NCBI RefSeq assembly: GCF_002078875.1
Contig: NC_034424.1
Location: forward strand, 1,403,497 to 1,467,496
Source: Numida meleagris
Taxonomy: Eukaryota > Chordata > Aves > Galliformes > Numididae
Reading direction: 5' to 3'
Length of the DNA stretch: 64,000 nt
Shown: in pieces, positions 13,446 to 23,744 of the stretch
How the letters are laid out: each line of letters starts with the position of its first letter
Position numbering within the stretch: position 1 is the first letter of the stretch
The notes under the pieces: model-generated
Told to the model about the DNA's origin: nothing
The model's database searches: none
The model's input: only the letters and a program-made list of their open reading frames with translations
Position numbers and translations under genes: made by a program

Positions 13446-13480
13446 TTTATTTTGTTATTTTTTTTTTTCTAGGTAAAATA
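13446..13480 (+). promoter_or_regulatory. candidate juxtaposed 3'/5' splice site
   Basis: A long T-rich tract ends in CTAG at 13469-13472 and is followed at once by GTAAAATAAG. This is the layout of a recursive (zero-length exon) splice site or a decoy acceptor. It lies about 190 nt upstream of the acceptor of exon 2. Function is inferred from layout only. Confidence 0.3.
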
Positions 13481-13664
13481 AGACAAATGATCAGTCGCCA
13501 TACATTACAACCAGGACAGAAGTTATGGCTATAAAACTATCTCTTTATTGTTCAACTGAAGATAAAGTTTTACAAAACCTAGAAGTATCCATTTAATTAC
13601 ATTATTCTGAGTATATTCTGCCTGAATGTTTGTTTCTTTTCTTCCTCTTGTCTCCCATTGCTAG

Positions 13665-13725
13665 GTTGTGACCAGACTTATTCACTTGCTGGGTGAGAAG
13701 ATCCTTGGCAGCCTTCAGCAGGGAG
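13665..13725 (+). CDS. PNPLA7: PNPLA7 exon 2: C-terminal helix after cNMP-binding-like domain
   Basis: The exon contributes 20 codons plus one nucleotide (window residues 39-58): VVTRLIHLLGEKILGSLQQG. It continues exon 1 exactly as in mammalian PNPLA7, forming the helical cap behind the last cNMP-binding-like domain. The acceptor is tgctag and the donor gtaag at 13726. It starts in phase 0 and ends in phase 1. At 61 nt it is the shortest exon in the window, so it depends on exact splicing. Confidence 0.95.
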
Positions 13726-15974
13726 GTAAGAGTCATTGCTGCAGTGTTCCCATCCATTCTGGTGCTTCCTTGGAACTAGAAGTGCACTGTTAAATTCAGA
13801 AAAAAGAACGTACATACTTGACAAGAGAACTTGTCCATAAATATTTTTGCTGCTGGTTGTTACAAGTGAATGTTTAATTTGTTATATATAAGTAAACCAT
13901 TTTTTTTGGTGGGGGGACATGGCTATGTAAGTATGGGAGTGGAACGGTTTGCAAATGAGATGGAAAACTACTGCCACGTACGTGCAGAGAAATTTCCATG
14001 AAATTTCTTGCAAAAGAACAGCTCCAAGGGATCATTAGAAATAACTGCCACGATAGACTTGAATCAGATAGTCATGCTGAGTGGCATCTGTGTATTGACT
14101 GACTTAGTATGTCTGTATTTGCATTATATCAATGAATTGTTTGAGAGCAAATGGTCTATTATGCATTGGTTGCTAAGTTTTATGCATGTGGCAGAGGCAA
14201 ACCAAAGTGTATTTACTAATTGAAGTGAGCAGGAGGCAATTTTGCGTAGTTGGTTGTTCTTGAGCAGCTTTTAAAAGAGAACAAATGTGTGTTAACTACT
14301 GATGGTGTTGTGGGTTTCTTTGCTGTTGTGGTTTTTTGATTGTTTTAATAGAAAAATTCTATGCTATTTCTTTTATTGCTGTTTTTATGATATTCCAAGG
14401 TGACTGAAAATGAAGCAGTCCCCTTGCAGGTGTTGAAGGCATTTTGGGGAGTGGATTTCCAAGTCCACTCTTCAAGCGCTTTGTATACACCATCCGTTTG
14501 GTGTATATCTCTAGCAGTAATTGTTCTTAATCTCTTGTGCATTCTGAAATGCCCTTGTGACCTAGAGTAGTCACAGGCAGTGACAGTCAAAGGGCAGAGT
14601 TTGCACTGCTTGGGAAATAGGACAATACGTGCTCTGGAGAAGATAGAAGGAAAATTAGTGGTAGGCAACAACAGGAGTTGAATCAGAGAACAGCCATTGT
14701 AGTTCTGAGGAGAGAAGGACCGATGGAGATGAAAGCGTGGAGCAGTGATATGTAACTTCTTTGAACCTACAAATACCTTCTTGAAGATCACCTAAAAGAG
14801 AAAAGCTATTTAATGTTCTTTAGAGAGCTATTTTAGAAGACTTGAATATCTCCAGTACTGAATGTATTTGAAAAGGGCTTATCTGGTATTTCTTTGTGTC
14901 CTACAGCGTACTATTGATCTTGCATGTGCACTTTAAATGAGTTTTCATATCAATTCCAATATATCATGTGCTTCCATATGTCCATCTCAAGAATGGCACA
15001 TGTTGGAGCTTTGCAGGGTGAAATAAGATGAGCTGGCTGCTAAATCTTAATTTAGATGACATTAATTTTATTATGTGGTTACAGTTGAGTTGGCAGGTGC
15101 TAGCAGCAAAGTGTGATTGTCTGAGAGGGGTTATAGAGGAAATAAATGGTATAAAACTGAAAAGAACTGTTTGTAGAACACACCTAGCATTCTTTTCCTG
15201 AGCTAAACTGTCCGGGAAGATCTTTGTTACGTGCATCACATACTTCTGTCAAAAAATGCTTTTCTCTGCCCATGGTCTCTTTGTGTTTGCTCAGCCTACT
15301 ACAATATATTGGAGATGCGTCCACAGTTGCTTTGCAGCTGTTTTAGAGGTTCCATATTTGATTTTAATCTTCATGCACACCTATCTGTAAAGATCCACAT
15401 TTTCCTGTCTTGGAGAGGTGTGAAAATAGGTGTAGATTCACATTTCCTGTAGAAACTTTGTTGAAAACGTGCATTTATTTCCTTGATCAGGAATACCGTA
15501 AGACGTGGGTATTTCTTTTGGGTATATTTGCATACTGACAACAAAACTGGGGTTTTGCTATTTAAGCTAATTCCCCTTGAAAGGCGAATTGACATCTCAA
15601 AGCTGTGGCTGTGCATGGTGACTCAGAGTCCTCTTGGTCTTTTTCTTAACAGATCAAGTAAAGGCACATTGCATTTTACCTGTTCCTATCACTCAGATAC
15701 CTTTGCTCAGCTTTTACCCACGTGCTATGTCATCAGCTGATAATGACAGAAATCCATTTTTTTTTCCTGTTGTGCATGAATGTGGAATCTTTCCTTTTGT
15801 GTGAAATGGAAGATGTTGCGTTTAACTTAGGTGAAGCCATTCAGTGATACCTCCCTTAGCGCCTCACAGCTGAAATCTGCATTCTCTGCCCTGACACCCA
15901 GCTTTATCATTTGGCTGGATGACAAATGGTGTGGCTTTCTTGTTTCTGTTTGTTGTTTTTTTCTTTTCCAATAG
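13726..15974. other. 2.2 kb intron, nothing recognised
   Basis: This is A/T-rich unique-looking sequence. A 148-codon antisense open frame at 14345-14791 has no recognisable similarity and I treat it as chance. Confidence 0.75.
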
Positions 15975-16124
15975 GCCGCCCTTTTGGGTTACACAGCTCG
16001 AGCAGCAAGTGGGATGCCGGAAATCCTGCCAGCAATCTCTCCACAGTGGCAATTATGCCGGTGTCTGAAGAGGTGCCACTTACTGCTTTCACCCTGGAGC
16101 TCAAGCATGCTCTCAGTGCTGTGG
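15975..16124 (+). CDS. PNPLA7: PNPLA7 exon 3: variable linker into the region before the catalytic domain
   Basis: Window residues 59 to about 108. It begins with a serine-rich, poorly conserved stretch ([18 protein letters not shown]) and continues into conserved sequence including [19 protein letters not shown] and [10 protein letters not shown]. Only the first part differs from the mammalian linker as I remember it, so this is the flexible hinge between the regulatory and catalytic halves. The acceptor is aatag at 15970-15974 and the donor gtaag at 16125; both boundaries are phase 1. Its pyrimidine tract overlaps a run of T-rich sequence at 15945-15968. Confidence 0.93.
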
Positions 16125-16734
16125 GTAAGAAGTATTTATGTGTTACTGCATCATGGGAAATAAATACCTCTTATCTTTTCAGAGAAGTATAGCCAGGTAC
16201 CTGTCAATCAGAGGTGGATTCATGCTGTATTTGGAGGGGTAGCCACATAGCAGTGCTCCAGATGAGACCTTTTTAATCTTTCTGCTTCTGACTTGCTCTC
16301 TTTCTATCCTTATCGTGTTTTCCTAACATATAGTGGAAAATACTGTGGCCTCGATTACTCAGAAATATTATCTGATTTGTGTGCCTTGGCTGTCATCAGC
16401 GCTCCTAAGACTGCAGGTACTTCAGTAGATGAGTGCCAGCACCCTGTCCTGCTCCCACAGTGCCTGTTTGAGAGTTCAGTTCTTTTCTTTAAGCTTGAGC
16501 CTCTTTCAGACTTTCTCAGTTGTCCAGCTTGATCCCACAAAGGATTTCTTATACAATTTTCTTTTGTTAGCTAGGTAGTAACTGGCAAGCATAAGACTGG
16601 ACAGAGGAGGCTTGTGCAGGAGATCCATCCAGGTTGGCACTGGAATTCCAAGCAGTCCCAAATCATGCCTTCCTATACTGGCTTACTTTATCCTGTTTGT
16701 TGCCAGCTTGTCTGTCTTGTGCTCACAAAACCAT

Positions 16735-18480
16735 GTATTGAACTTGGCCACTAAGGTGAAAGAGAACAATAAATATTTATATGAATACATCAACAGTAAG
16801 AGGAGGGCTAGGGAGAATCTCCATCCCTTGTTGGATGGAGAGGGGAACACAGTGACCAAGGATCAGGATAAGGCTGAGGTATTTAATGCCTTCTTTGCCT
16901 CAGTCTTTAATAGTAAGACTAATTGTTCCCTGGGCACGCAGCCCCTTGCACTGGAAGATAGGTATGGGGAACAGAGTAGGCACTGCATAATCCATGAGGA
17001 AATGGTTTTGGACCTGCTTCAAAAGCTGGACACTCACAAGTCCACGGGGCCAGGTGGATTGCACCCTAGAGTGCTGAGGGAATTGGTGGATGTGGTTGCT
17101 GAGCTGCGCTTCATCATCCTTCAGCAGTCCTGGCTAACCGGGGATATCCCGCTGGACTGGAGACTGGCAAATGTGACGCCTGTTTTCAAAAAGGGCTGGA
17201 AAGATGATCCTGGTACCTACGGGCCAATCAGTCTCACATTGGTGCCAGGGAAGGTTATGGAACAGGTGATCTCGAGAGCCATCACGGATCAATTAAAGGT
17301 CAGCCAGGGCATCAGGCCCAGTCAGCATAGGTTCACGAGTGGTAGATCCTGCTTGACAAACCTGACTTCATTCTCTGACAAGATGACCCGCTTAGTGGAT
17401 GAAGGTAAGGCTGTCAGTGTGGTCTGCCTGGACTTCAGTAAGGCATTTGACACTGTCCCTCATAACACCCTTGTGGAGAAGCTGGCTGCCCATGGTTTGG
17501 ATGGGCATACGCTCTGCTGGGTGAAACACTGGCTGGATGGCCAGGCCCAGAGAGTTGTGGTCAGTGGAGTTAAATCCAATTGGCGGCCAGTCACGAGTGG
17601 TGTCCCCCAGTACAGACTCAGTACTGGGGCCACTCCTATTTAACATCTTTATCAATGATCTTAATGAGGGGATTGAGTGCACCCTCAGTAAGTTTGCAGA
17701 TGAAACCAAGTTGGGAGGGAGTGTTGATCTGTCAGAGGGTAAAAAGGCTTTACAGAGGGACCTGGATAGACTGGAACGATGGGCTGAGGAAAACTGTATG
17801 AGTTTCAATAGTGCCAAGTGTCGGGTCCTGCACTTTGGTCACAACAACCCCAGGAAACCCTACAGGCTTGGGAAGGAGTGGCTGGAAAGCTGCCTGATGG
17901 AAAGGGACCTTGGTGTGCTGATGGACAGTCAGCTGAATATGAGCCAGCAGTGTGCCCAGGTGGCCAAGAAGGCCAATGGCATCCTGGCTTGGATCAGGAG
18001 TGGTGTGGTGAGCAGGACTAGGGAACTGATCCTGCCCCTGAACTCGGCATTGGTGAGGCCCCACCTCGAGTGCTGGGTTCAGTTTTGAGCACCTCAGTAC
18101 AGAAAGGACATTAAGGTGCTGGGGCAGGTCTAATGGCTGGTGAAGGGCTTGGAGAATATGCTATATGAGGAGTGACTAAAGGAACTGGGGCCGATTGGTC
18201 TGGGGAAGAGGAGGCTGAGGGGAGACCTCATTGCTCTCTTCAAATACCTGACAGCTGACTGCAGTGAGAGTGGGGCTGGTCTCTTCTCACTGGTGACAGG
18301 TGACAGCACAAGGGGAAATGGCCTCAAGTTGCACCAGGGAAGGTTTAGGTTGGATGTCAGGAAAAAAACTTCTTTACAGGAAGGGTTGTTAAGCACTGGA
18401 ACAGGCTCCCCAGGGAGGTGGTTGAGTCACCACCCCTGAATGTGTTTAAAAACTGTTTGGATGTGGTGCTCAGGGACATG
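16735..18480 (+). pseudogene. CR1 reverse transcriptase remnant (inactive)
   Basis: RT motifs are clear. There is a motif A region LDFSKAFDTV at 17428-17457, then [10 protein letters not shown], then a frameshift near 17613. After it the frame resumes with [13 protein letters not shown] and motif C at 17693-17704. Motif C reads FADE where active CR1 has FADD, so the second catalytic aspartate is replaced by glutamate. A TGA replaces the tryptophan codon after CVQF-like residues at 18086-18088, and further stops and shifts follow. The copy cannot make a working enzyme. Confidence 0.92.
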
Positions 18481-18582
18481 ATTTAGTGGTGGGTTGTTAG
18501 AATTAGAGCAGTGTGGTTAGTTTGAGGTTGGACTAGATGATCTTGAAAGTCTTTTTCCAGTCTGAACAATTCTATGATTCTA
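16735..18582 (+). mobile_element. CR1 LINE, 5'-truncated, sense
   Basis: The copy starts inside ORF2 between the endonuclease and reverse transcriptase regions (residues LNLATKVKEN), runs through the RT domain and 3' untranslated region, and ends in two copies of the typical attctatg/attcta tail at 18569-18582. About 1.85 kb remains of a family whose full length is roughly 4.5 kb. Heavy 5' truncation and the octamer tail are hallmarks of CR1 retroposition. Open frame is preserved over long stretches, so it is one of the younger CR1 copies in the window. Confidence 0.95.
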
Positions 18583-21529
18583 CGTATTCCGTTCACAATT
18601 GATTGATTCATTGCTGTATCCATTGGTGAAGCTGGGTGTGCAAGTTCCAGTTGCTCACAAAGCCGTGTGCCTAATTCACAATTCACTTCATGCTCCACTA
18701 CAGTCTGATGTTTCCTGAACATCCTTTTTTCATCCTTATATGCTGTCATAGATATTGAGTAAATCTCCTGTAGTTCTTTGAATTGATACTCTGCTGTCTC
18801 ACAGCTTAGTATTTTCAAAAGTACAGGTGACATAATGCTTGATCTATGGCCACTTAGATTTATTTAATGGTTATTTCCTTTCTTGGCCTTGCGGGTATCT
18901 GGCACTTAAGGGAGCTGGCACTTGCTATTCTGCTTGAAAACCTCCTAGGTGAGCAGGCAAAGGGAAATGCAGTTGATGTTTGAGCTCCTTCACCTTTTGA
19001 GATATAAATTTGTATGCCTTTGTTGCGTTACAGCGAATACAAATTTGTGGGTGTTTGAAGATTCCTTTTATTTTGAGAAGGCAAAAAAAAAGTTCATAAC
19101 AAAACACAGATTTCAGCCACAGCTATATTGCTAATGGGTACTTATAATGGATTGTTGCCAGCTTGTTTTGATGGGCGACAGCACTAGGAGCCTGTAAATA
19201 AAACAAACCAGGATTAAGTATGTAAAAGGACTATTCAGAATAAAAATAACCATTCTAGTTGAAAGCAACTAGAACGTAACAAACGAGGGGTTTTGTTTTG
19301 ATCGCTCGGCCTTTTCTTGTGCACCCTTCTTTTTTATTTTCTGCATCTAAACTGACGTCTGTGTAGTACTTGGCAGCTATAGATAGTATACAACCTTGGC
19401 ATCTGAAGTTCTTGCCAAAATGGAGCAGACGGCTGCAGTGGGAAGAGGAAAGTGTTGTGTGAAAACACGGCTAGCCATATGGTCCAAAACACAGCTGGTA
19501 GACCAAGCTCTCTAGCCTTGATAGCCCCTGTTCTTCGGGTCAGCCTGTTGTTTATTCAGCCCACAACTCTTTGGAACAGTGGTTAACCTTCTGCCAATGG
19601 TTTATTGTGTGTTTGTATACTGCATAGCTCTGAGGGTCTTTTTTTTTAATGCAGGCTGTATTCTTTTTTTTTATTCTTTTTTTTTTTTTAGCAGAAGCAG
19701 TGTTTTCTCTCCTTTTTTTTCCTAACGCTTCTGTGCTTTATGCTAAGGCTGTAAACTGAGTGTTCTGTCCTGATGCGTGACAAAACGGTCTGAGCAAGGA
19801 AAGTCAGTGCCGTGAAGCAACATCTCAGTTTTCTTGTGGGTTTCCTTGATTATGCACCTGATCAGTTAGAACTCTATCCATTTCACACGTGAGGAAATAA
19901 AAAACACTATGTGGAGAGATTTGGATTAGTCCTTAGTGAACAATACTATATTGGAACTGGGTGTCTATGTGAGCGCCTACCTGCTGCCTAACTTTCAAAT
20001 TGGTGTATTAGCACTTGGGTCTCAGCTGTGAGCTATGATTAGATGTTAAACTTAATTAGGAAATGAGAGGTGTTATTTAATGTGCTTGAGAAGGCTTAAC
20101 TGAAGATCGTTCTCTTTGGAATGTCAGTTTGAGTGAATATGTTCCTAATTCTGAAAATTAGAGGCTTCTCTGTGTACTCTTGCTGGGTTTGATCAGCACT
20201 TGTTGCTTATTCTCTCGTTTTCTCTTGGAATAAACTTGTTGGTAAGCTGTAAATGGAGATGAGCTGTTTAAGGTTTGATCCTTGTTTTTTCATTGGTTTG
20301 GCTTTGAAATATGTTCCAAAGCAACACAGAGTAGCCTTGGTGTGTAGGGACTTGTATGGGGCTAAAGCAGTTCGTTTTTAGTTTTCTACTGAAACTTAAT
20401 ATATATTTTATAAAATTCCTTAGTCTTCCTGTAATATTAATTTAGATGGGTATTGTAGTAGTGCCCTTGCTGCAGGTTGGAGAAAAGAGGACAGAAATTA
20501 GAACGTTGAATTAGAACGCAGTAATTCTGAAATGACTGCAAGAACCATAATGGGCTGTCATCGCAGGAGATGGTCGGACTGGTGACTTTTGAGGGAGCTC
20601 TGCCATCACTGCAGGCTGACCTTCAGCCCGGGGTGAGTGGTCTGCCTGCAACTGGGTTGTAACAAAACCTGCAAAATGAGATCAGTGGATGCTTTTCTTT
20701 CCTTGGGGCCGACATTAGGAGGCTGGTACCAGTGCAATGAGTTGGACTTTACTGCAGCTAAACCTATTTAATGGTTTTGAGTTTTTCTTCTGGCTTATGA
20801 CTACTTTCATCTTATTAAAGGAGTCTAATAGTAATTACAAACAGAGTATCTCAGCCTGGGAGAATCAACATTCCTAAGCATAAGTATGAGTTAATCTATA
20901 CTGTCTACAAAATGGAAAAATAATGTAGAAATTAATTCACAAATAATAAGACATATTATATTAAGTACAAATAATAGGGTTTAGAGGTTTGGTTACTTGA
21001 ATCTATTATGTGGATTTAATGTTTAAATCTGCAGTGGAACCAACTAATGTGCTGTCCAGGCTGGGCTTGGCAGAAGGGCAGAAGGGCCATCCTGTGCTTG
21101 TGTTCTGTTAGTTTTGTGTTCCCTGTGCCCAGAACTGCTCACAGCCATTATCACAGAGTTTTATCCAACCCATTTGTGCATTCTGTGAGGTCTCATAAAA
21201 CACAGAAACTCCAGAATTCAGATATTGCCTCCAAACTGTGTGATTGTGTCCTAATTCGATGCTGAAGGATGTTCAGATTTCCATAGTTTGTTCTGTTCAA
21301 AGCTGGACAGTTGAAATGCTGGTTCAGGGCCTGTCTCAGGTCCCAAAGTTGACCTATAGATGAACCTCACAACCAGTCTAATATGCATAGTATTAACTGC
21401 ACATATAAGATGCTGTTTATCCATATTTTGCCATGTCAGGATGAGTATGTGTATTTTGGTGTTTATCTACAGAAGCTCTATTATAATGCTTATTGTGCAG
21501 TGATAATGGTCAAATGTGATCTTGATCAC

Positions 21530-22110
21530 AAGGGAACTTTCTTTGCTGGAAGGTTTGTTATGCAACGAAGCATTCTGCAGGGGGCCTGGGCAGACAGTCT
21601 TTGGTCAAAGAGGCCTGTGGTACACCAACATACATAGCACAACTCCTTGGTTCCTCCTTGAACCCTGGCCAGGTTTTGGGGGGAAAACTGGCAGGAGAAG
21701 AAGGAAACGAGGTGTTCCACCTGACTGTTATGTAGATTTGTATATCCAGTGGTGTAAGGGCTGGACCTGCTTGCAGCAACTCTGGGGACCTCACCTGCAG
21801 GGTGGATGCAGTGCTGTAGGACTTCCCAATTGTCAGGTAGGTTCTCCAGGTCCTCACTGCAACCAGAGCTCCCTACTGACTGCAGGTCTGGGTGATGGTA
21901 AAGCAATGGGGCACTTGGTGATGTATCTTTCTTAATCACTATCGCTGACCTCATGTACTAATGATTAGATGCACTAGCTTGCTTACTTTCTTTCCTGTTA
22001 AGCTTATCTTTTGACTATAGGCAGTGCTTTATTTTTGTATTATTTTGAAGCAGACAGTAAAATAAGCTTATCCCTTTGGTTGGTGTCGGTGTCCTTCCTG
22101 TTGACCCCAT
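21530..22110 (+). mobile_element. possible LTR-like element
   Basis: The end of this stretch has the order expected of an LTR R/U5 region: a T-rich segment, an AATAAG near 22060, then a G/T-rich run (ccctttggttggtgtcggtg). Upstream is a complex, non-CR1 sequence with a chance-like 139-codon open frame. I cannot see TG...CA ends or a target duplication, so this is tentative. Confidence 0.3.
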
Positions 22111-22210
22111 CAGCTGGCAAAACAATGGTGAAGCAGTTACTTGGTACCTGATGGCAGTAAGTCAGTGTGAACCCGTCTTCCTCTTGAGAAAGTTATGGTT
22201 GTAAAACATG

Positions 22211-22288
22211 ATCATAGAATCATAGAATGGCTTAGATTGGAAGGGACCTTAAAGATCATCAAGCTCCAACCCCTGCCGTGGGCAGGGA
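22211..22288 (-). mobile_element. CR1 LINE 3' end, antisense
   Basis: It opens with the reverse-complement octamer tail (atcatagaatcatagaatgg), followed by the typical ttggaagggacct and ccaacccctgccgtgggcag blocks. Similarity fades after about 22288. It is a very short 5'-truncated copy. Confidence 0.88.
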
Positions 22289-23221
22289 ATGATCTGAGCA
22301 TTGAGGAGAGGGCTGAGGAGTCCTGCAGAGCGTGGCGAACCGGAGGCTGCTCGCTGCTTCCTCGCTGTTTGCTTTCATGCTGCAGTGTCAAAGCCCTTTT
22401 TCTGAACCTCAGTCTCTGGGTCTCCGGAGGAAGGGAATGCGGAATATAAAACCTGCAAAGAGCCGGGATAGAATTTTCCACTTCAGAACTAGAGTGAAAT
22501 AAAAGTGAGCAAGTTCTTCATTTTGTCTTTTTGCTGTGCAGTTGCAAGTTGGATCAACCATGCCAATTCTATGAATTCTGGTCAGTATTCCTTGGTTTTC
22601 TTTGATATATTTTTTTTTTCCCCTAAATTCTTGTAGAGCAGAGGGCAGCTCCTGTCAAAAAAGCTCTTCTAGAACATTGAGGTTTGCAAAAATGGATTTG
22701 CCTAACTATTTTTCATTTCTAACTGTGAGCAGTTATGTGGTTCCACATGGCTGTGCAAATTCTGGCTTTATGTGGAGCCTTCTGATCAAATGAAAATTTC
22801 AGACTGAAGTAGAGAAGGTGGTTTCAAATCCAGCATATGCCTCTCTCCTCTTGCTTCTAGCCCTTAACTAAGCTTGTTTTCAGTTCCTAATTACGTATAA
22901 TGCATCTCGCTGAAATGCCTTTACTAATAATTTATTGGACCTTTTAATGAGTTATTCTACTAGAATGTCCCTTCTTTATGCACAAATTAGAATTAAAGGT
23001 TAAGTGTCTAATGTGTTGAGATGAGCACGGTGCCTGGAACCAGGACAGGCTGGTGCCCTTTGCTGGGCAAAGTCTTCTGAAACTGAGACATCAACCTCAT
23101 CATCAAAGGCCTTTTTCAGGTCTCTGTCTTTGGCACACAACTTTGTAGACTTTTCTTAGGTGCAGTAAAAGTTCTAATTTGATGAAGTCCAGGCAAGTAA
23201 GTTTGTGATTGAACTTTTTCC

Positions 23222-23744
23222 ACAGTTGTCAACGGTTTACGGGCGTTCGGCCCGGTTCCGTGACGAAGGGGAGGGGGACCCACGGGTCCACGCCCCGGGA
23301 AAAGGGTAAGGAGATGGCCCTGAGAGCAAAGAACAGCGGCAACAATCTGAGGAGAAACAAACTAATTTACTAAATAAGATATTGGAATGCAAAACAACAC
23401 ACTATAATACAATATAATTACAATTTAAGCTGATAAATCCAATGCAGAGAGAGAGAATGTCCCAAAATCAAGGTAGGCCTTACTCTACTACCGACGATAA
23501 GACGGCTGGAGAGCGAGGTGCTGCCAGGACGAGAGACGGCGGAAAAAGGGACGAGGTCTCGTGGTCTGCAAGTTTTTATACTGCGAGCTTTTATCTTTTC
23601 CCTCCGGCTGGAAAATGGTAACAGAGGAGCAAAGTACCGTGGGGAATGTAGTAGTCCTTCTCTTCTGAGAACCAGGTACATCCACTACATGATGTTATGA
23701 TGTGGAATACCAATAACCGAAAATCACAAGACCATGACAACAGT
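23222..23744 (-). mobile_element. solo LTR with 5-bp target site duplication
   Basis: The LTR is 23227-23739 (513 bp), begins TGTCA and ends TGACA as a perfect terminal inverted repeat, and is flanked by identical ACAGT at 23222-23226 and 23740-23744. On the - strand a TATA-like agtataaaaact (about 23572-23583) precedes an A/T-rich R-like region, so the element runs antisense to PNPLA7. The 5-bp duplication fits several avian endogenous retrovirus groups. No internal viral sequence is left, which implies LTR-LTR recombination. I think it belongs to a known chicken LTR family but will not name it firmly. Confidence 0.88.

Larger units (their letters stand above)
2627..13664. other. 11.0 kb intron
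   Basis: It holds a 27-bp tandem duplication (4211-4264), an old avian LTR (8858-9183), a CR1 3' tail (10165-10284), and a pyrimidine tract with AG directly joined to GTAAAA at 13471-13478. The rest appears to be unique intronic sequence; its open frames are short and unrecognisable. Confidence 0.75.

Noticed and set aside
16612..16734. First 41 codons of the long open frame leading into CR1 RT
   Set aside because: They do not resemble CR1 ORF2; the frame is open by chance upstream of the truncation point, so the element was started at 16735.
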